Shown: positions 7,721 through 16,630 of the stretch, in pieces | How positions within the stretch are numbered: position 1 is the first letter of the stretch | Layout of the letters: each line of letters opens with the position of its first letter | Origin: Bacteroides sp. | Lineage (GTDB): Bacteria; Bacteroidota; Bacteroidia; Bacteroidales; Bacteroidaceae | Direction: 5' to 3' | Assembly: GCA_017472925.1 (NCBI GenBank) | Contig: JAFUNS010000029.1 | Location: 1 to 64,000, forward strand | DNA: 64,000 bases | Made by a program: the position numbers and the translations under genes | The notes under the pieces: model-generated | The model's input: only the letters and a program-made list of their open reading frames with translations | The model's database searches: none | Told to the model about the DNA's origin: nothing

Positions 7721-9778
7721 ATGAAAAGTATAGAAATTCAAATAGACAGAAACAATGCAGAACAACAAATGGCGTTTGATATTGTAGCCAATACAAATAC
7801 TTGTCTTTTTATCACAGGTAAGGCGGGTACTGGTAAAACAACATTTGTTAAGCGTATCCAAGAAGAAATCAATAAGAATTTTATAGTATTGGCACCAACC
7901 GGTATTGCAGCCATTAATGTAGGGGGTGAAACTATGCATTCTTTCTTTGGCTTTCCTTTGGAGGTTTTAGGACCTCATACTAGGATTGAGGTATCCGATG
8001 AGAAAAAGATGTTGCTGGAAAGGGTTGATACGATTATAATAGACGAGGCTTCTATGGTTAGAAGTGACATGGTGGATGGTATGGACAGATATTTACGAAG
8101 TGCATTTTGTACTCACATGCCTTTTGCTGGTAAACAAGTGGTATTCGTAGGTGATTTGTACCAACTTCCACCTGTTGTAAAAAGAGGCAGCGTAAATGAA
8201 GAAATGCTTAATGATTTATATGGCACTGGTATGCCATTTTTCTACAAAGCGCATGTATTGAAACGAATGAATCTTCCTAAAATCGAGTTTAGAAAAATCT
8301 ATCGTCAGAATGATGCTGATTTTGTCAAGGTATTGAATAAGATACGTATTGGTGAAACAAAGAAGGAAGATTTGGATATTCTGAATCAGCATGTTTGTAA
8401 CACAAAAGAAGTAGAGGACTTTTCTGTTACTTTGACAGCTTTCAACAATATGGCCATTAGAATCAATGAAGACAAACTGGAGGGTATTGAAGCGGAAGAA
8501 TTTATCTATGAAGGTAAAGTAACTGGTGATTTCAAAAGAAAAGATTTTCCAGTACCCGATAAGTTAAGATTGAAGGTCGGGGCACAAGTTATCTTCTGCC
8601 GTAATGACTATACGCATGGTTGTGCAAATGGAACAATTGCCAAAGTTGTTGCTCTAACCGAAGATAGCATCAAAGTCAGCTTGGAAAATGGTTCTGAATT
8701 TGAAGTAGATAAAATTACATGGGAAAGTACAGAAAAGGTCTATAATCGGGAATCACGTAAGATTGAATCTAAAGTAGTAGGTGCTTATTCACAATATCCT
8801 ATCAAACTAGCTTGGGCTATAACTATTCATAAATCGCAAGGCATGACTTTTGATAGAATGCACTTGGACTTAACTCGTGGTACTTTTGCTCCAGGTCAGG
8901 CATACGTGGCCATCAGTCGTATGCGTAGTTTGGAAGGATTGACATTAAGTAATGCTATTATGCCACATCATATTACGCTTAATCCAGAAGTTCGGGCATT
9001 TGCCAATTCATTCAATGACATTGCAATGATTAATGACGAATTGAAGAATGGTAAAATGGTTTATAAACATCTTGTAGCAAATGATTATGACATGGCCGCA
9101 CAAACTTGTTTGGAACAAGTTATAGAAAAGACTTGGAGTTATGATTATCGTAATGCAGCTTTGATTGCTAAAAAGATGTTTGATATAATGCTTGATGATC
9201 GCAAATTGCTTGGATTGACAGAAGGAATGGAACTTTTGAAAGATTGTAGTATGACTTGTAATTTCCTTAATGCTGTATTCTGCCTTTATGGTAATCGTTA
9301 TGAAGAAGCAATCGGTTATGCGGATATGGTATTGAGTCGAAGAATTTGTTTAGAAGCGATGTTCATTAAAGCACGTGCTTTGTATGAATTGGAACAATAT
9401 GACGAAGCATATAGTGTCAATTATCAAATGCTTACCGCAATAGTAAAATCGGAAGAAAAACGGACTACAGACAAAAAGCAATATTTGTTTGAAGCAAAGC
9501 TTAATACACATATTGGCAATTCAAATATAGCCATTTGCAAACGATTGATAAAACTCTGTCCTGAATGTGTGGCTGCATATACTATGTTACGAAACGATGT
9601 ATTGAAGGAAAACAAGTTTATCGAAGTAAAAGAAGAGGAGGAAAATATAAATTTGATACTTGCTTTCAATGATCCTAATATAGATAATGAAACTTTTGAG
9701 AAGATGCTCTCCACTGAAAATAAGGCAGATAAAGCGTTTTCAAAGCTTAAGAGAAGAATCAGCCAAATATCAGCCTAA
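7721..9778 (+). CDS. RecD/PIF1-like superfamily 1 DNA helicase with C-terminal repeat domain
   Basis: The 685-residue protein has SF1B helicase motifs in order: Walker A GKAGTGKTTF (about residues 33-42), a VLAPTGIAAINV motif Ia, Walker B IIIDEASMV (about 106), GDLYQLPPV motif III (about 144), the UvrD_C_2 block ITIHKSQGMTFDRMHLDLTR (about 368) and AYVAISRMRSLEGLTL. It should translocate 5'-3' along single-stranded DNA. Residues about 440-685 are not helicase. They form helical pairs resembling TPR units (YGNRYEEAIGYADMVLSRR, ALYELEQYDEAYSV) and may bind a partner. It is divergent from the DUF3825 gene, and the tiny membrane protein genes follow. Similar stand-alone helicases occur in many Bacteroides genomes. 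Confidence 0.85.
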   Translation: MKSIEIQIDRNNAEQQMAFDIVANTNTCLFITGKAGTGKTTFVKRIQEEINKNFIVLAPTGIAAINVGGETMHSFFGFPLEVLGPHTRIEVSDEKKMLLERVDTIIIDEASMVRSDMVDGMDRYLRSAFCTHMPFAGKQVVFVGDLYQLPPVVKRGSVNEEMLNDLYGTGMPFFYKAHVLKRMNLPKIEFRKIYRQNDADFVKVLNKIRIGETKKEDLDILNQHVCNTKEVEDFSVTLTAFNNMAIRINEDKLEGIEAEEFIYEGKVTGDFKRKDFPVPDKLRLKVGAQVIFCRNDYTHGCANGTIAKVVALTEDSIKVSLENGSEFEVDKITWESTEKVYNRESRKIESKVVGAYSQYPIKLAWAITIHKSQGMTFDRMHLDLTRGTFAPGQAYVAISRMRSLEGLTLSNAIMPHHITLNPEVRAFANSFNDIAMINDELKNGKMVYKHLVANDYDMAAQTCLEQVIEKTWSYDYRNAALIAKKMFDIMLDDRKLLGLTEGMELLKDCSMTCNFLNAVFCLYGNRYEEAIGYADMVLSRRICLEAMFIKARALYELEQYDEAYSVNYQMLTAIVKSEEKRTTDKKQYLFEAKLNTHIGNSNIAICKRLIKLCPECVAAYTMLRNDVLKENKFIEVKEEEENINLILAFNDPNIDNETFEKMLSTENKADKAFSKLKRRISQISA

Positions 9779-9805
9779 AAAAAATTGCAAAAAAGTTCGT
9801 GTATA

Positions 9806-9848
9806 TTGTTAACCTCATGGATAGAATTGTCATAAAGGGTAGAAACAA
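9806..9848 (+). promoter_or_regulatory. Leader element, copy 2
   Basis: TTGTTAA (9806-9812), 19 bases, then ATAAAGGGTAGAAACAA (9832-9848). The right word is identical over 17 bases to 7690-7706. It lies 30 bases before the 56-residue membrane protein gene at 9879, suggesting that gene and the helicase are co-regulated. Confidence 0.55.
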
Positions 9849-9878
9849 ATCTTAATAACAATTTTAAATATAGGAATT

Positions 9879-10049
9879 ATGACAACAAAGACTCGTTACA
9901 CAATGGTAGATAAAAGAGGAAATGAAATTTATCATTCAGATAGTTTCCTTGGTTTTATTGGTATGACATTCGTTACTGTTATAGGCTCTGCATTAGCAAT
10001 TGCTTTTTTAGGAGCTATTGTTAGTGGTATTTCATCTATTTTTGGTTAA
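9879..10049 (+). CDS. Small membrane protein (56 aa)
   Basis: This ORF opens with a polar stretch (MTTKTRYTMVDKRGNEIYH) and then has one long hydrophobic helix at about residues 23-54 (FLGFIGMTFVTVIGSALAIA and on), predicting one or two membrane passes. I do not recognise the family. It lies directly behind the repeated leader element, which supports it being a real gene. Three more short or membrane-rich genes follow within 1.1 kb. No function can be proposed. Confidence 0.6.
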   Translation: MTTKTRYTMVDKRGNEIYHSDSFLGFIGMTFVTVIGSALAIAFLGAIVSGISSIFG

Positions 10050-10062
10050 TTGAATAAATGTA

Positions 10063-10254
10063 ATGTATATGGAAAGTCTGTTTTTCTTTATCATAGCAAT
10101 TGCGTTAGCTTATGCTGTAGGATGCTGGGGAAGTACTCGTAAAATTGGTTTTGGGTGGGCATTTGGCTTGTCGCTCATTAATCTCTTTATTGGAATCATT
10201 GCAGTATTATGTTCCAAGAAAATTGAAAAGAATGAAGATAATGTAGAATCATAA
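10063..10254 (+). CDS. Small two-helix membrane protein (63 aa)
   Basis: Two hydrophobic helices (about 4-20 and 32-49) are joined by a short basic turn (GSTRKIG) and followed by a charged tail (KKIEKNEDN). The second methionine, at 10069, could be the true start. The protein begins 13 bp after the preceding small gene, so the two are probably translated from one message. The family is not recognised. Confidence 0.6.
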   Translation: MYMESLFFFIIAIALAYAVGCWGSTRKIGFGWAFGLSLINLFIGIIAVLCSKKIEKNEDNVES

Positions 10255-10265
10255 ATGAAAAGAGT

Positions 10266-10412
10266 ATGAAAGTTATAGGTTGGAGTATATTAGTATTTGG
10301 TATCTTAAGTTTCACTGGGGCAGCTATAGCTTCTCATAGTGTCTTTGGACCTTGTTTCTTTATCGCTCTAGGAGCGTTCCTTATACATAAAGGAAATGAA
10401 AAGAATAGTTAG
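10266..10412 (+). CDS. Tiny membrane protein (48 aa)
   Basis: The frame runs from ATG at 10266 to TAG at 10412 and overlaps the next gene's start by 17 bases. It reads as two hydrophobic helices (GWSILVFGILSFTGAAI and FGPCFFIALGAFLIH) with a short polar end. The overlap and its place between two other membrane genes suggest a translated, coupled ORF. It is not recognised as a known family, and its short length leaves real doubt. Confidence 0.45.
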   Translation: MKVIGWSILVFGILSFTGAAIASHSVFGPCFFIALGAFLIHKGNEKNS

Positions 10413-10953
10413 AATTACATTTGTTGCCATAATATGTATACTTTGTTGGTTTACCATCTCCCCAATATTTTATTATTTAGCAGGGAGATGGGAACTAACA
10501 AAATGGCGATTACTATTAATGTTGGTATCACCATTATTTCTAATTGTCTATCTATGCCTATTCGTATGGGGATATGTTACCTATCTCGATTATGAAAGAA
10601 AGTATTACTTCACTGATGAAGATAGACTAGAGAGAATAACTGGTGTACGGCTTCCCGATATGGATATTGTAGAATATGACCAAGGTATGACAAGCATTAC
10701 AGGAGATTACAGAGATTGGTTACTTGTAGAGTTTGAAAAGATTCCATCAGAAAAAGTATGTCAAACTTTGGATATTTTAATTGCTTCCCAAAAGACAGGT
10801 TGGATAAAGAGAGGAGATGTCTATGAGTTTAGTATAACATGGGGAAATCATTTTCCAGCTCCAATAGGGGAAAATGAAGATGAAGACAGGTTTTTCAGTA
10901 TCTCATTTGAAGCAAGAAGTAAGTGGGCAGTGATTGAATGTGGTATGTGGTAA
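10396..10953 (+). CDS. Hypothetical protein with two N-terminal membrane helices
   Basis: The 185-residue protein has hydrophobic helices at about 7-30 and 40-65. A soluble domain of about 115 residues follows, containing ITGVRLPDMDIVEYDQG and a C-terminal FEARSKWAVIECGMW. This type of soluble domain looks like small uncharacterised Bacteroidetes proteins of contact-dependent or immunity-like families, but I cannot name it. The start overlaps the preceding tiny ORF, and the next gene begins 8 bp downstream. An immunity-protein role is only a guess. Confidence 0.6.
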   Translation: MKRIVRITFVAIICILCWFTISPIFYYLAGRWELTKWRLLLMLVSPLFLIVYLCLFVWGYVTYLDYERKYYFTDEDRLERITGVRLPDMDIVEYDQGMTSITGDYRDWLLVEFEKIPSEKVCQTLDILIASQKTGWIKRGDVYEFSITWGNHFPAPIGENEDEDRFFSISFEARSKWAVIECGMW

Positions 10954-10961
10954 GATAAGTT

Positions 10962-11456
10962 ATGATTTACTTTAGAAGATACATAAAAGAATCCAAGGTG
11001 AGTAATCCAATAGATAATCCTTACGTATTCGAAAAAATGTTTCGGGGTAATCCCAATGTTGAGGAAGTTTTCTTGCATAAAGATACTGTATATATTGAAG
11101 ATAAGGCCTTTAAAAATTGTGTATCATTGAAAAAGATAAATATGCCTTCAAAAGTTGAATACTTAACTTCAGAAATGTTTTATGGATGTATATCTTTGTG
11201 TGAAATTATTGCAGAAAGTCCAATTCCACCAAAATATTATCCCGATAAAGTATGTTGTTTAAGTGATGCAGACGATAATATTGATGATAGATTGTTATAC
11301 TTTGGCGTTAGAATAAGTAATATATTTACTGAAAAACCAAATTGCTTTGAAGGTGTTGATAAACAGAAATGTATAATTCGTGTACCTAAAGGGAGTGCAG
11401 AATTGTATAGAAGTGCTCACGAATGGAAAGAGTTTGCAAATATTATTGAATTTTGA
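10962..11456 (+). CDS. BspA-type leucine-rich repeat protein
   Basis: The 164-residue protein has two LRR_5 units (VYIEDKAFKNCVSLKKINMP and the following EMFYGCISLCEI), the form seen in BspA-like surface proteins. It then ends with the usual capping unit, VPKGSAELYRSAHEWKEFAN near residue 143. It has no signal peptide, so it is cytosolic or is a small version cut from a larger family. Full BspA proteins are often several hundred residues. It is the last gene of the small-protein set, 8 bp after its neighbour. Confidence 0.7.
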   Translation: MIYFRRYIKESKVSNPIDNPYVFEKMFRGNPNVEEVFLHKDTVYIEDKAFKNCVSLKKINMPSKVEYLTSEMFYGCISLCEIIAESPIPPKYYPDKVCCLSDADDNIDDRLLYFGVRISNIFTEKPNCFEGVDKQKCIIRVPKGSAELYRSAHEWKEFANIIEF

Positions 11457-11611
11457 GCACTAACATTATAATTATAAATCACTCACATATTTAGTAGACA
11501 ATATCGAAGAATAGATTTTGAGATGTAAAGTGGATAAAGAAACACTCTTTAAAAAGAAAGAAATTCCTTTGCTAAATTGTTATATTCATAAAGTAATAAA
11601 AGGTATACACT

Positions 11612-12280
11612 ATGAATATGACAATGGAATTTATTATCCGCTTGGTTATAGCGGGAGCAATGGGAGCATTGATAGGACTGGATAGGGAATATCGGGCTAA
11701 AGAAGCCGGGTATCGTACTCATTTCTTGGTGTCGTTGGGTAGTGCGCTCATTATGATTGTATCGCAATATGGTTTTGCGGATGTGTTGGGAAAGGAAGGA
11801 GTGGGGCTGGATCCCAGTCGTATAGCTGCCCAAGTGGTGTCGGGCATCGGGTTTATAGGTGCGGGGACCATTATTCTGAATAAACAAATTGTAAGGGGAT
11901 TGACAACAGCTGCCGGAATTTGGGCTACGGCAGGTATTGGATTGGCTATCGGGTCGGGTATGTATGTGCTGGGCATTTCGGCAACTATACTGACACTTAT
12001 CGGTCTGGAAGTCTTAAGTCTTGTCTTCAAGAATGTGGGGATAAGGAATATTGCCGTGGAATTTTCCACCCATAGTCGTGAAATACTGAACGCCATCTCG
12101 AAGAAATTCAGCACGAAAGATTATTATATTGTTTCATACCAAATGGATGAACAACCGGAAGAAGGAATGACGAAGTATCATGTTTCGATGGTCATAAAGT
12201 GTAGAAAGAGAAATGGCGAGGCAACGTTAGCTGCTCAACTTCAGGAGTATGAAGATACTACCATTCATCTGATAGAATAA
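11612..12280 (+). CDS. MgtC/SapB family membrane protein
   Basis: The 222-residue protein has about five hydrophobic helices and the conserved MgtC features: GALIGLDREYRAKEAGYRTH near residue 18, the DPSRIAAQVVSGIGFIGAG motif near 72, and RGLTTAAGIWATAGIGLAIG near 95. A C-terminal soluble domain (about 150-222) resembles the ACT-like tail. MgtC proteins affect membrane potential and survival at low magnesium rather than transporting magnesium. From here onward base composition and gene content look like core genome. Confidence 0.85.
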   Translation: MNMTMEFIIRLVIAGAMGALIGLDREYRAKEAGYRTHFLVSLGSALIMIVSQYGFADVLGKEGVGLDPSRIAAQVVSGIGFIGAGTIILNKQIVRGLTTAAGIWATAGIGLAIGSGMYVLGISATILTLIGLEVLSLVFKNVGIRNIAVEFSTHSREILNAISKKFSTKDYYIVSYQMDEQPEEGMTKYHVSMVIKCRKRNGEATLAAQLQEYEDTTIHLIE

Positions 12281-12341
12281 AGTTAAAGAAGAACTTTTAA
12301 AGATTTTTGGACTTCCACCCCGTAATTACAAATATTTCCAC

Positions 12342-12349
12342 TAACTTTG
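12342..12349 (+). promoter_or_regulatory. -7 box TAACTTTG before map
   Basis: A perfect Bacteroides -7 element lies 32 bases before the ATG of the methionine aminopeptidase gene. No clean -33 box is seen at the usual distance. Confidence 0.5.
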
Positions 12350-12380
12350 TCGATTAATTAAAGCGAAAAGCTTGATAATC

Positions 12381-13235
12381 ATGAAAAAGAAGAAGATAAA
12401 TTGGAGGGTCCCCAAAGGGGTGGAGCTGACTGAACTTGATAAGAAAGTGCTTTATTATCAGGATAAAGGACATTTAGTGCCTACCCGGAACTTGATAAAG
12501 ACACCCGAACAAATAGAAGGTATTCGTAAAAGTGGCATTATCAATACAGGAGTGCTCGATTTGGTGGCAAAAGAAATACATGCCGGCATGAGTACCCTTG
12601 AAATTGATAAGTTGGTGTATGAATATACCCGTGACCATGGGGCAATTCCTGCTTGTTTGGGATATGAAGGATTTCCGAAGAGTTGTTGTACATCGGTGAA
12701 CGAAGTGGTTTGTCATGGCATACCCAATGAATACGAAATTCTTGAAGAAGGCGATATTATCAATGTGGATTGTACAACCATCCTTGATGGATATTATGCC
12801 GATGCATCGCGTATGTTCATCATTGGTGAAACGACTCCTCAAAAGAAAAAACTGGTTGATGTGGCTAAGGAATGCCTTGAAATAGGTATACAGGCAGCCA
12901 AACCTTTCGGTTTTGTAGGAGACATAGGTAATGCAATAGAAAAGCATGCCAAGAAGAATGGTTTCTCGATTGTGCGTGACTTGTGTGGTCATGGAGTGGG
13001 ACTAGAGTTTCATGAAGAACCGGATGTAGAGCATTTTGGAAAGAAAGGTACAGGTATGTTGTTGGTGCCGGGGATGACATTTACCATTGAACCGATGGTG
13101 AATATGGGTACACATGAGGTCTTTGTGGATGAAGAGGATGATTGGACGGTGGTAACGGAAGATGAACTCCCTTCTGCCCAATGGGAACATACGTTTGTAA
13201 TGACGGAAGAAGGACTTGAAATCCTAACATATTAA
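12381..13235 (+). CDS. map: Type I methionine aminopeptidase
   Basis: I place the start at the ATG at 12381; a longer reading to 12372 would use TTG. The 284-residue enzyme removes the first methionine from new proteins. The five metal ligands fall in recognisable motifs: INVDCTT, GYYADASRMF, CGHGVGLEFHEEP, FTIEPMVNMG and WEHTFVMTEEG. The N-terminus has an extension of about 35 residues (KINWRVPKGVELTELDKKV) relative to the shortest MetAPs, as is usual in Bacteroidales. A -7 box sits 32 bp upstream. The gene is followed by tsaD and pncC on the same strand, forming a housekeeping cluster. Confidence 0.95.
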   Translation: MKKKKINWRVPKGVELTELDKKVLYYQDKGHLVPTRNLIKTPEQIEGIRKSGIINTGVLDLVAKEIHAGMSTLEIDKLVYEYTRDHGAIPACLGYEGFPKSCCTSVNEVVCHGIPNEYEILEEGDIINVDCTTILDGYYADASRMFIIGETTPQKKKLVDVAKECLEIGIQAAKPFGFVGDIGNAIEKHAKKNGFSIVRDLCGHGVGLEFHEEPDVEHFGKKGTGMLLVPGMTFTIEPMVNMGTHEVFVDEEDDWTVVTEDELPSAQWEHTFVMTEEGLEILTY

Positions 13236-13250
13236 TATATATAATAAGGT

Positions 13251-14279
13251 ATGGATAAAATGGATACAATTATATTAGGTATAGAATCTTCTTGCGACGA
13301 TACTTCGGCAGCTGTTATACGTAACGGAGTATTGTTGAGTAATGTAGTGGCCAGCCAGGCCGTACACGAATCGTATGGTGGAGTAGTACCCGAATTGGCT
13401 TCACGTGCGCATCAGCAGAATATTGTACCAGTTGTTCATGAAGCATTGAAAAGGGCAGGTGTCACTAAAGAGGAATTGAGTGCCATTGCTTTTACCAGAG
13501 GACCGGGATTAATGGGTTCTTTATTGGTCGGTGTATCGTTTGCTAAAGGGTTGGCACGTTCATTAAACATCCCCATGATAGACGTTAACCATCTGCAAGC
13601 CCACGTGTTAGCTCATTTCGTTAAAGAATCGGAAGAAGATAATAACCAACCGCAATTCCCTTTTCTTTGCTTGCTTGTATCAGGAGGTAATTCGCAAATT
13701 ATCCTGGTAAAAGCTTATAATGATATGGAAGTATTGGGACAAACCATCGACGATGCAGCCGGTGAAGCTATTGACAAGTGCTCTAAAGTGATGGGATTAG
13801 GATATCCTGGCGGACCTATTATTGATAAATTGGCCCGTCAAGGTAATCCAAAGGCCTTTACGTTCAGTAAGCCACACATACCCGATTACAATTATAGCTT
13901 CAGTGGTTTAAAGACCTCGTTCCTCTATTCGCTTCGCGACTGGTTGAAAGAAGATCCCGATTTCATCGAAAAAAACAAGGAGGATTTGGCTGCTTCGCTC
14001 GAAGCTACCGTTGTAGATATTCTGATGAATAAACTTCGCAAGGTGGCTAAGGATACCAAAATCAAGGAAGTGGCTGTGGCTGGAGGGGTATCGGCTAACA
14101 ATGGTTTGCGTAATGCTTTTCATGACCATGCCAAACGATACGGATGGAAAATATACATTCCTAAATTCAGCTATACAACCGATAATGCAGCGATGATTGC
14201 CATTACCGGCTATTATAAATACTTGGATAAGGAATTCTGTTCAATAGATATGCCCGCATATTCTCGGGTAACCATTTAA
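13251..14279 (+). CDS. tsaD: tRNA N6-adenosine threonylcarbamoyltransferase
   Basis: The 342-residue ASKHA-fold protein transfers the threonylcarbamoyl group to A37 of ANN-decoding tRNAs with TsaB/TsaE. Iron-binding HxxxH is present (H114, H118 in HLQAHVLAH), as are the N-terminal [21 protein letters not shown] and LVSGGNSQI motifs and the C-terminal [11 protein letters not shown]. An alternative ATG lies at 13260. The gene begins 15 bp after map and ends 19 bp before pncC. The length is typical. Confidence 0.95.
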   Translation: MDKMDTIILGIESSCDDTSAAVIRNGVLLSNVVASQAVHESYGGVVPELASRAHQQNIVPVVHEALKRAGVTKEELSAIAFTRGPGLMGSLLVGVSFAKGLARSLNIPMIDVNHLQAHVLAHFVKESEEDNNQPQFPFLCLLVSGGNSQIILVKAYNDMEVLGQTIDDAAGEAIDKCSKVMGLGYPGGPIIDKLARQGNPKAFTFSKPHIPDYNYSFSGLKTSFLYSLRDWLKEDPDFIEKNKEDLAASLEATVVDILMNKLRKVAKDTKIKEVAVAGGVSANNGLRNAFHDHAKRYGWKIYIPKFSYTTDNAAMIAITGYYKYLDKEFCSIDMPAYSRVTI

Positions 14280-14298
14280 TAATAAAACAATTAGATTT

Positions 14299-14799
14299 AT
14301 GTCTATAGAAGGTAAGTTTTTAAGTAAAGAGATTAGTGACCTGTTCTGGAAAGAAGGATTAACACTTGCTACAGCCGAGAGTTGTACAGCCGGGAATGTA
14401 GCTGCTGCCATTACGGCAATTCCAGGAAGTTCTCATTTTTATAGAGGAGGTATTATTGCATATTCCAATGAAGTTAAGGAAAACATGTTAGGAGTAAATC
14501 CGGAAACCCTCGAAAATAAAGGTGCAGTAAGTGAAGAAACTGTTATTGAGATGGTGAAAGGAGCGATGAAATCGATGAATTCTGATTGTGCAGTTGCTAC
14601 ATCGGGTATTGCAGGTCCTACGGGAGGTACACCCGACAAACCTGTGGGGACAGTATGGATTGCTGTTGGGAAACAAGAAAAAATTGTAACAATGAAGCTT
14701 GAAGGTGACGAAGGACGACAAAAAAATATTGCTAATGCGACCCAAAAAGCGCTTCAAATGCTGCGAAATATCCTACAAAATGAAGAAAATGAGCAATAA
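14299..14799 (+). CDS. pncC: Nicotinamide-nucleotide amidohydrolase (CinA C-terminal domain)
   Basis: The 166-residue protein is the stand-alone CinA C-terminal domain. The family hydrolyses NMN to nicotinate mononucleotide in NAD salvage. Motifs are [18 protein letters not shown] near residue 22, [17 protein letters not shown] near 50, and [20 protein letters not shown] near 100. The N-terminal MoCF-like half of full CinA is absent, as in E. coli YgaD. It follows tsaD closely, so it probably shares the map-tsaD transcript. Confidence 0.9.
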   Translation: MSIEGKFLSKEISDLFWKEGLTLATAESCTAGNVAAAITAIPGSSHFYRGGIIAYSNEVKENMLGVNPETLENKGAVSEETVIEMVKGAMKSMNSDCAVATSGIAGPTGGTPDKPVGTVWIAVGKQEKIVTMKLEGDEGRQKNIANATQKALQMLRNILQNEENEQ

Positions 14800-14904
14800 A
14801 GCAATAATTATTTGCTGATTTTCTTGTGTATTAAAAATAAAAGTAGTTATTTTGCACTCCGTTTGAAATACATAATTGAATAAAACTATAAAAATAAGAT
14901 AGCA

Positions 14905-15165
14905 ATGTCGAAAATTTGTCAAATTACCGGAAAGAAAGCCATGATTGGCAACAATGTTTCACACTCTAAGAGAAGAACCAAGAGAACTTTTGATGTGAAC
15001 TTGTTTACTAAGAAATTCTACTATGTAGAACAAGATTGCTGGATTAGCCTGAATATCTGTGCTAACGGCTTGCGTGTTATTAATAAGAAGGGCCTTGATG
15101 CAGCGCTGTGTGATGCAGTTGAAAAGGGCTATTGTGATTGGAAAAGCATCAAAATTATTGGTTAA
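14905..15165 (+). CDS. rpmB: 50S ribosomal protein L28
   Basis: The 86-residue basic protein starts [20 protein letters not shown], the L28 signature, and continues with [19 protein letters not shown]. It belongs to the large ribosomal subunit. An AT-rich promoter region with a near -7 box (TTATTTTGC around 14847) lies upstream. rpmG follows 19 bp later and a DUF4295 protein after that, an order I recall as standard in Bacteroidetes. Confidence 0.95.
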   Translation: MSKICQITGKKAMIGNNVSHSKRRTKRTFDVNLFTKKFYYVEQDCWISLNICANGLRVINKKGLDAALCDAVEKGYCDWKSIKIIG

Positions 15166-15184
15166 TTAAAAGGAGAGACAGACT

Positions 15185-15373
15185 ATGGCAAAGAAAGCTA
15201 AAGGTAATAGAGTACAGGTTATCCTTGAATGCACTGAAATGAAGGATAGTGGTATGCCGGGAACTTCTCGTTACATTACAACAAAGAATAGAAAAAATAC
15301 CACTGAAAGATTGGAATTGAAGAAGTACAATCCTATTTTGAAGAGAGTAACAGTTCACAAAGAAATTAAATAA
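15185..15373 (+). CDS. rpmG: 50S ribosomal protein L33
   Basis: The 62-residue protein has the L33 pattern [16 protein letters not shown], then [20 protein letters not shown] and [14 protein letters not shown]. The zinc-type cysteines of some L33 paralogues are absent, so this is the zinc-free form. It is cotranscribed with rpmB and the DUF4295 gene, all ended by the terminator at 15564-15599. Confidence 0.95.
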   Translation: MAKKAKGNRVQVILECTEMKDSGMPGTSRYITTKNRKNTTERLELKKYNPILKRVTVHKEIK

Positions 15374-15382
15374 TTATAACCT

Positions 15383-15541
15383 ATGGCAAAGAAAGCAGTT
15401 GCAACACTTCAGACAGGTAAGACTGAAGGTCGTTCATATACAAAGGTTATCAAGATGGTTAAGTCTCCTAAGACTGGTGCTTACATCTTCGATGAACAAA
15501 TGGTACAAAATGATAAAGTTCAAGACTTTTTCAAGAAATAA
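15383..15541 (+). CDS. DUF4295 family small basic protein
   Basis: A 52-residue lysine-rich protein (MAKKAVATLQTGKTEGRSYT, ending VQNDKVQDFFKK) reads from ATG at 15383 to TAA at 15541. Its fixed place right after rpmB-rpmG and its size match DUF4295, a Bacteroidetes-specific family. It is thought to be associated with the ribosome because of this neighbourhood and its charge; that role is inference. Confidence 0.85.
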   Translation: MAKKAVATLQTGKTEGRSYTKVIKMVKSPKTGAYIFDEQMVQNDKVQDFFKK

Positions 15542-15563
15542 TCGGATATCCGATATCGTTCAG

Positions 15564-15599
15564 AAGTTCCTTTCGTTAAAAATGAAAGGAACTTTTTTT
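15564..15599 (+). terminator. Intrinsic terminator of the rpmB-rpmG-DUF4295 operon
   Basis: AAGTTCCTTTC pairs with GAAAGGAACTT (11 bp, nine-base loop) and runs into a T-tract. It separates the ribosomal cluster from ftsY. Confidence 0.85.
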
Positions 15600-15607
15600 A
15601 TGCCATT

Positions 15608-15639
15608 TTTGTTGTTGTTAAAGATATGTTATATCTTTG
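15608..15639 (+). promoter_or_regulatory. Promoter of ftsY-rimO
   Basis: TTTG at 15608-15611, a 20-base spacer, and TATCTTTG at 15632-15639 form a full-consensus Bacteroides promoter, 32 bases before the ftsY start. Confidence 0.75.
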
Positions 15640-15670
15640 TACAATAATTAGTTAAATAAGAACACAATAT

Positions 15671-16630
15671 ATGGGATTTTTTAGTTTTTTCTCAAAAGAA
15701 AAGAAAGAAACCTTAGACAAAGGATTGTCTAAGACCAAAGAAAGCGTATTCAGTAAGATAGCCCGAGCCGTAGCTGGAAAATCGAAGGTGGACGATGAGG
15801 TACTGGACAATTTGGAGGAAGTACTTATCACATCGGATGTAGGAGTTGAGACAACTTTGAATATCATCAAACGTATTGAGGAAAGAGTTGCCAAGGATAA
15901 ATATGTAAATACTCAGGAATTAAATAATATTCTTAGAGAGGAAATTGCAGCACTCTTGACTGAGAATAATACGATGGATTCGGAAGAATTTGCTATACCT
16001 GAAGGAAAGAAACCATATGTTATCATGGTGGTGGGAGTGAATGGTGTAGGAAAAACAACCACCATTGGCAAACTTGCCCATCAATTTAAAAAGAACGGAT
16101 TGAACGTATATTTGGGTGCTGCAGATACTTTCCGTGCAGCAGCTGTGGAGCAACTTGATATATGGGGAGAACGTGTTGGTATACCTGTTATCAAACAAAA
16201 GATGGGTTCCGATCCGGCTTCCGTTGCATATGATACCTTAAGCTCTGCTGTAGCCAATAATGCCGATGTAGTCATTATTGATACGGCTGGTAGATTGCAT
16301 AATAAGATTGGCTTGATGAACGAGCTGACTAAAATCAAGAATGTAATGCAGAAGGTTATTCCGGATGCACCTCATGAAGTTCTACTTGTATTAGATGGTT
16401 CTACCGGACAAAATGCCTTTGAACAAGCCAAGCAATTTACAAAAGCGACAGAAGTAACCGCTATGGCAATCACAAAACTGGATGGTACAGCAAAAGGTGG
16501 TGTGGTAATCGGTATTTCTGATCAATTCAAGATTCCTGTAAAGTATATAGGATTGGGCGAAGGAATCGATGATTTACAAGTTTTCCGTAGAAAAGAATTT
16601 GTGGATTCATTATTTGGTGAAAATAAATGA
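15671..16630 (+). CDS. ftsY: Signal recognition particle receptor FtsY
   Basis: The 319-residue protein has the N domain (about 1-100) and the SRP GTPase domain. G1 is GVNGVGKTTTIGKL near residue 121, followed by ADTFRAAAVEQL, DTAGRLHNK and TKLDGTAKGG. The acidic A domain of E. coli FtsY is absent, as in many short bacterial FtsY proteins. It docks ribosome-SRP complexes at the inner membrane. The stop overlaps the rimO start (ATGA), indicating translational coupling. Confidence 0.95.
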   Translation: MGFFSFFSKEKKETLDKGLSKTKESVFSKIARAVAGKSKVDDEVLDNLEEVLITSDVGVETTLNIIKRIEERVAKDKYVNTQELNNILREEIAALLTENNTMDSEEFAIPEGKKPYVIMVVGVNGVGKTTTIGKLAHQFKKNGLNVYLGAADTFRAAAVEQLDIWGERVGIPVIKQKMGSDPASVAYDTLSSAVANNADVVIIDTAGRLHNKIGLMNELTKIKNVMQKVIPDAPHEVLLVLDGSTGQNAFEQAKQFTKATEVTAMAITKLDGTAKGGVVIGISDQFKIPVKYIGLGEGIDDLQVFRRKEFVDSLFGENK

